DNA of 16,484 bases from DATDAH01 sp036525535 (GTDB lineage: Bacteria > Actinomycetota > Acidimicrobiia > Acidimicrobiales > DATDAH01). The position numbers were made by a program, and so were the translations under genes. Shown one piece after another: positions 14,070-16,484 of the stretch. The stretch spans positions 1 to 16,484 of the forward strand of contig DATDAH010000092.1 of NCBI GenBank assembly GCA_036525535.1. The letters run 5' to 3'. The notes beneath the pieces were generated by a model that saw only the letters and a list, made by a program, of their open reading frames with translations, was not told the DNA's origin and did no database searches. Numbering within the stretch: the first letter of the stretch is position 1; the number at the start of each line of letters is the position of its first letter.

Positions 14070-15082
14070 CGGCGGTGGGGCGGGGGACGATGGTGTTGGA
14101 GGACGGCACCGGCGTCGACTTCGCCGCGCTGCGGGCGGCCCGGCGCGAGAAGGTGCTGGCCGCCATGGCGGAGGGTGGCGTCGAGCTACTGCTGTTGGGC
14201 CGGCAGGGCAACGCCCGCTACGTGGCCGGGCATCGACCCATCTGGAGGGCGGTGGTCACGGCGTGGGCGCCGTTCTGCGCTCTGCGGGCCGATGGCGGAG
14301 TCCACCTGCTGCACACGACGTGGGACGACGGCGTGCCCGAGGAGATCCCGCACGAGAACCTGAGCGGCCTGTCCTGGAGCCCGCGCACGATCGTGGGCGA
14401 CATCGCCGCCATCCCCGGGCTGGCCGAGGCGAAGGTCGTGGCCACCGACGGCCTGTCGTCGGGCCTGGCCCTGCTGCTGGGGCACCTGGCCCCCGAGGCC
14501 GAGCTGGTCGACGGCGAGTCCCTGATGCGGAGGGTCCGGGCCGCGAAGCTCCCGGCCGAGGTCGAGTGCCTCCGCACGGCCGTGGCCCTGACCGAGGGGG
14601 CCCTGACGGCGGCCGCCCTGGAGATCGCGCCCGGCGTGGCGCCGGCCCGGCTCAAGGGCGCGTTCCACGAGGCCATGGGTCGCTACGGCATCAGCCACCC
14701 CAACGCCGAGGGCCGGTTCGGCTCGGGCGGTGTCCTGGCCGACGGTGACCTGGTGCCGCTCGAGGGGGCGCTGGCCTTTGCCGGCTACGAAGCCGCCGCC
14801 GGCCGGACGCGGGTCTGCGGGGGAGGGGCGTCACCGGCCGCCGAGTGGCGGGCGGCGATGGACGAGGTCATCGACCATTGCCGCGTCGGCGCGCCGGTGC
14901 CTGAGGTGCCCGGCTTCGACGTCCACGGCGTCGGCCTCGGCGTCGAGACCCTGGTCATGGGTGATCCGTTGCAGGCGGGCATGGTCCTCGGCATCCGGGC
15001 CGAGCACGACGGCTACCTCGGCACCGACACCGTCCTCATCACCCCCGACGGCCCCGAACGCCTCACCCACCTCGCCCCCTGA
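14066..15082 (+). CDS. Catalytically degenerate M24-family homologue
   Basis: A 338-residue protein with the same two-domain creatinase/M24 layout as the gene before it (RRVRAAKLPAEVECLRTA corresponds to LHKTADEVECLRR there). Aligning the M24 motifs with its neighbour, four of the five metal ligands are changed: D255 is E233, D266 is A244 (GYEAAAGRT against GYASDVGRT), E364 is R311 and E378 is T320; only the His is kept (H287 in DVHGVGLG). A normal dinuclear site is therefore unlikely, though the frame is intact and its codons look like those of neighbouring genes. The start is GTG at 14066, giving a GTGA overlap with the previous stop and hence translational coupling. Possible roles are a partner or regulatory subunit of the active M24 protein, a binding protein, or an enzyme using different chemistry (inference). 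Confidence 0.8.
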   Translation: MTAVGRGTMVLEDGTGVDFAALRAARREKVLAAMAEGGVELLLLGRQGNARYVAGHRPIWRAVVTAWAPFCALRADGGVHLLHTTWDDGVPEEIPHENLSGLSWSPRTIVGDIAAIPGLAEAKVVATDGLSSGLALLLGHLAPEAELVDGESLMRRVRAAKLPAEVECLRTAVALTEGALTAAALEIAPGVAPARLKGAFHEAMGRYGISHPNAEGRFGSGGVLADGDLVPLEGALAFAGYEAAAGRTRVCGGGASPAAEWRAAMDEVIDHCRVGAPVPEVPGFDVHGVGLGVETLVMGDPLQAGMVLGIRAEHDGYLGTDTVLITPDGPERLTHLAP

Positions 15083-15087
15083 TCGCC

Positions 15088-15130
15088 CTGGTTGCACCCC
15101 ACCGCGTCCGGCCGCGGGAAGGGCAACCAG
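15088..15130. terminator. Nested hairpin between convergent operons
   Basis: CTGGTTGC (15088-15095) pairs with GCAACCAG (15123-15130), and inside it CCGCG (15102-15106) pairs with CGCGG (15113-15117). The structure starts 5 bp after the stop of the M24 operon and ends 10 bp before the end of the leftward TetR gene, a good place for a bidirectional terminator. There is no T-tract. Confidence 0.5.
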
Positions 15131-15140
15131 AACGGGTGGG

Positions 15141-15767
15141 TCAGGGGGTGACGGGCGCCGTCATCATGGCGACGAACATGTCGACGAGGTTGCCGACCCA
15201 ACGGTCCTCGGGGAGGGCGTCGCGGCCGCCCCGGTCGAGGGCCCGGGCCCAGTCGGCGGCGGCCCGGCCGACGAAGGCATTGCCGATGAGGGCCCGGGCT
15301 CGCCAGACGTCCTCGGGCACGGCACAGCGCTCGGCGAGCAGGGCCATGACCTCGGGACCGGCGGTCTGACGGAACTGGTGGCGCATCTCCGGGGTCGTGC
15401 GGTCGAGCTGGCCGGCCAGCTCTGCCCCGATCTGGAGGTAGGCCCGCTCCCGCCAGCCCCGTTGGGCCAGCTCCGTCACGGGCCGCACCAGGGCTTCGGC
15501 CACCGAGCGGACGTCGTCGGGGGGCGCCGCCTGCGCCGTGGCCAGGAGGGCCAGGCGCCGCTCCCGCAGGGCGGGGACGTGGCGGGCCAGGATCGCCTCG
15601 ACGACCTGGTCCCGGCCGCCGAAGTGGTAGTGGAGCGCGGATCGGTTGCGCTGGTCGGCGGCCCGCACGATCTCGGCCAGGGACACGTTGGCCACGCCCC
15701 GCTCGGCGAACAGGGCCGCGGCGGCGTCGAGCAGCTTGTCCCGGGTGGCGGTGGGGTCGGGAGGCAC
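15141..15767 (-). CDS. TetR-family transcriptional regulator
   Basis: A 208-residue DNA-binding repressor-type protein. The N-terminal helix-turn-helix region is typical of TetR: RDKLLDAAAALFAERG (9-24), VSLAEIVRAADQRNRSALHYHFGGRDQVVEAIL (28-60) with the YHF signature. The C-terminal ligand-binding and dimer domain (about 65-208) is helical and resembles the form with YLQIGAELAGQ found in regulators of lipid or aromatic catabolism; the inducer is unknown. The start is GTG at 15767, only 3 bp after the SDR stop codon at 15771, so the two are one operon. It could control its own operon or the divergent amidohydrolase/M24 operons through the palindrome at 12852-12867; neither is shown by the sequence. 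Confidence 0.85.
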   Translation of the reverse strand: MPPDPTATRDKLLDAAAALFAERGVANVSLAEIVRAADQRNRSALHYHFGGRDQVVEAILARHVPALRERRLALLATAQAAPPDDVRSVAEALVRPVTELAQRGWRERAYLQIGAELAGQLDRTTPEMRHQFRQTAGPEVMALLAERCAVPEDVWRARALIGNAFVGRAAADWARALDRGGRDALPEDRWVGNLVDMFVAMMTAPVTP

Positions 15768-15770
15768 GCG

Positions 15771-16484
15771 CTACGCCAGCGCCCCGCCGTCGACCACCAG
15801 GGCGGTACCGGTGACCATGGCGGCGTCGTCGGAACCGAGGTAGGCGATGGCGGCGGCGATGTCGCGGGCGGTGGCCACCCGGCCGGTGGGAGCCGCGGCC
15901 CGGGCCAGTAGGTCCATGTCGATGCCGTCGGGGACCTCGAAGCCGCGGAGGAAGGCGGTGTCGACCGATCCCGGGCAGACGCAGTTGACCCGGACCCCGG
16001 TCTTGGCCAGCTCGACGGCGAGGGAGCGGGTGAACATGACCACGCCCCCCTTCGACGCGCAGTAGGCCGCGTTGTAAGGGGTGGCTCGCAGGCCCGCCAG
16101 CGAGGCCATGTTCACGATGGCCCCTTTCCGGTCGAGCAACGGGTCGAGCGCGGCCTGGCACAGGAGGAAGGTCCCGGTGAGATTGACCCGGAGGGTGTGC
16201 TCCCACTGGTCGAGCTCGAGGTCGGCGGTCCGGGAGAAGGCGCCGACGCCCGCGAGGTTCACGAGGAGGTCGAAGTCGCCCGCGGCGGCGACGGCATCCC
16301 GACAGGACTCGGGGTCGGTGACGTCGAGCGCCACGGCGGTGCCGTGCTCGACGATGTCCGCGGTGGCCTGGGCGGCGGCGAGATCGAGGTCGGCACATAC
16401 GACGGTCGCCCCTTCGTCGGCCAGTCGCTCGGCGGTGGCCCGCCCGATGCCTCCGCCCGCCCCGCTGACCAGAGCTGTCCGTCC
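15771..16484 (-). CDS. Short-chain dehydrogenase/reductase, 5' end cut by window edge
   Basis: The visible 237 residues form nearly a full classical SDR; only the first few residues lie beyond the right edge. Numbered from the first complete codon: cofactor motif SGAGGGIG (7-14), D32 after the second strand (CADLD), which favours NAD(H), DVTD (54-57), NLAG (76-79) in place of NNAG, N101, S128 (NMASLAG), Y141-x3-K145 (YCASK), PGSVDT (171-176) and VDGG (231-234). All catalytic residues are present. A GTG at 16334 could be mistaken for the start, but the glycine-rich motif is upstream of it in the same frame, so the gene continues past 16484. It precedes the TetR gene by 3 bp. Probable role: oxidation of a secondary alcohol, substrate unknown. 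Confidence 0.88.
   Translation of the reverse strand, partial: GRTALVSGAGGGIGRATAERLADEGATVVCADLDLAAAQATADIVEHGTAVALDVTDPESCRDAVAAAGDFDLLVNLAGVGAFSRTADLELDQWEHTLRVNLTGTFLLCQAALDPLLDRKGAIVNMASLAGLRATPYNAAYCASKGGVVMFTRSLAVELAKTGVRVNCVCPGSVDTAFLRGFEVPDGIDMDLLARAAAPTGRVATARDIAAAIAYLGSDDAAMVTGTALVVDGGALA

Overview
The window is very GC-rich with strong G/C bias at third codon positions, many GTG starts and an F420-dependent (LLM-class) oxidoreductase. This suggests a high-GC actinobacterium, possibly of the class Acidimicrobiia; the taxonomic call is inference. Both edges cut genes: a lipoprotein on the left (minus strand) and a short-chain dehydrogenase on the right (minus strand). No rRNA, tRNA, CRISPR array or insertion sequence was seen.

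Left part (1-3717). A lipoprotein gene and an LLM-class oxidoreductase diverge from a 43-bp spacer that has a leaderless-type -10 element on each strand. A polytopic membrane protein follows. Next is a two-gene operon: an AhpD/carboxymuconolactone-decarboxylase-like protein with its own promoter, and a cyclopropane-fatty-acyl-phospholipid-synthase-type methyltransferase.

Middle part (3718-8815). This is a stress or dormancy-like cluster, mostly on the minus strand: a fused protein-L-isoaspartate methyltransferase/erythromycin-esterase-like protein, an MBL/beta-CASP hydrolase, and upstream of the latter an in-frame-deleted remnant of a second isoaspartate methyltransferase. Three spacers carry the same DevR/OsdR-like box (core GGGTCCTTCNNCCC). 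Two copies are identical over 21 bp and share the same 19-bp spacing to a CAGGCTGG element. One of them faces a tiny unit of about 140 bp that ends in a hairpin. The third box faces a membrane-anchored secreted protein at 8003.

Right part (8883-15082). Two divergent operons meet at a 23-bp spacer containing a 16-bp A/T-rich palindrome. Leftward run an amidohydrolase-2 protein, a D-aminoacylase-like amidohydrolase and an SDR oxidoreductase, joined by 4-nt overlaps. Rightward run an M24 metallopeptidase with all metal ligands and, by a 4-nt overlap, an M24 homologue that has lost most of them. Together they look like a pathway for an amide- or peptide-like compound, substrate unknown. A hairpin separates them from a leftward SDR-TetR pair (15141-16484).

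The observations most worth following are the shared box architecture with its tiny transcription unit, the deleted methyltransferase remnant, and the paired active/inactive M24 proteins.
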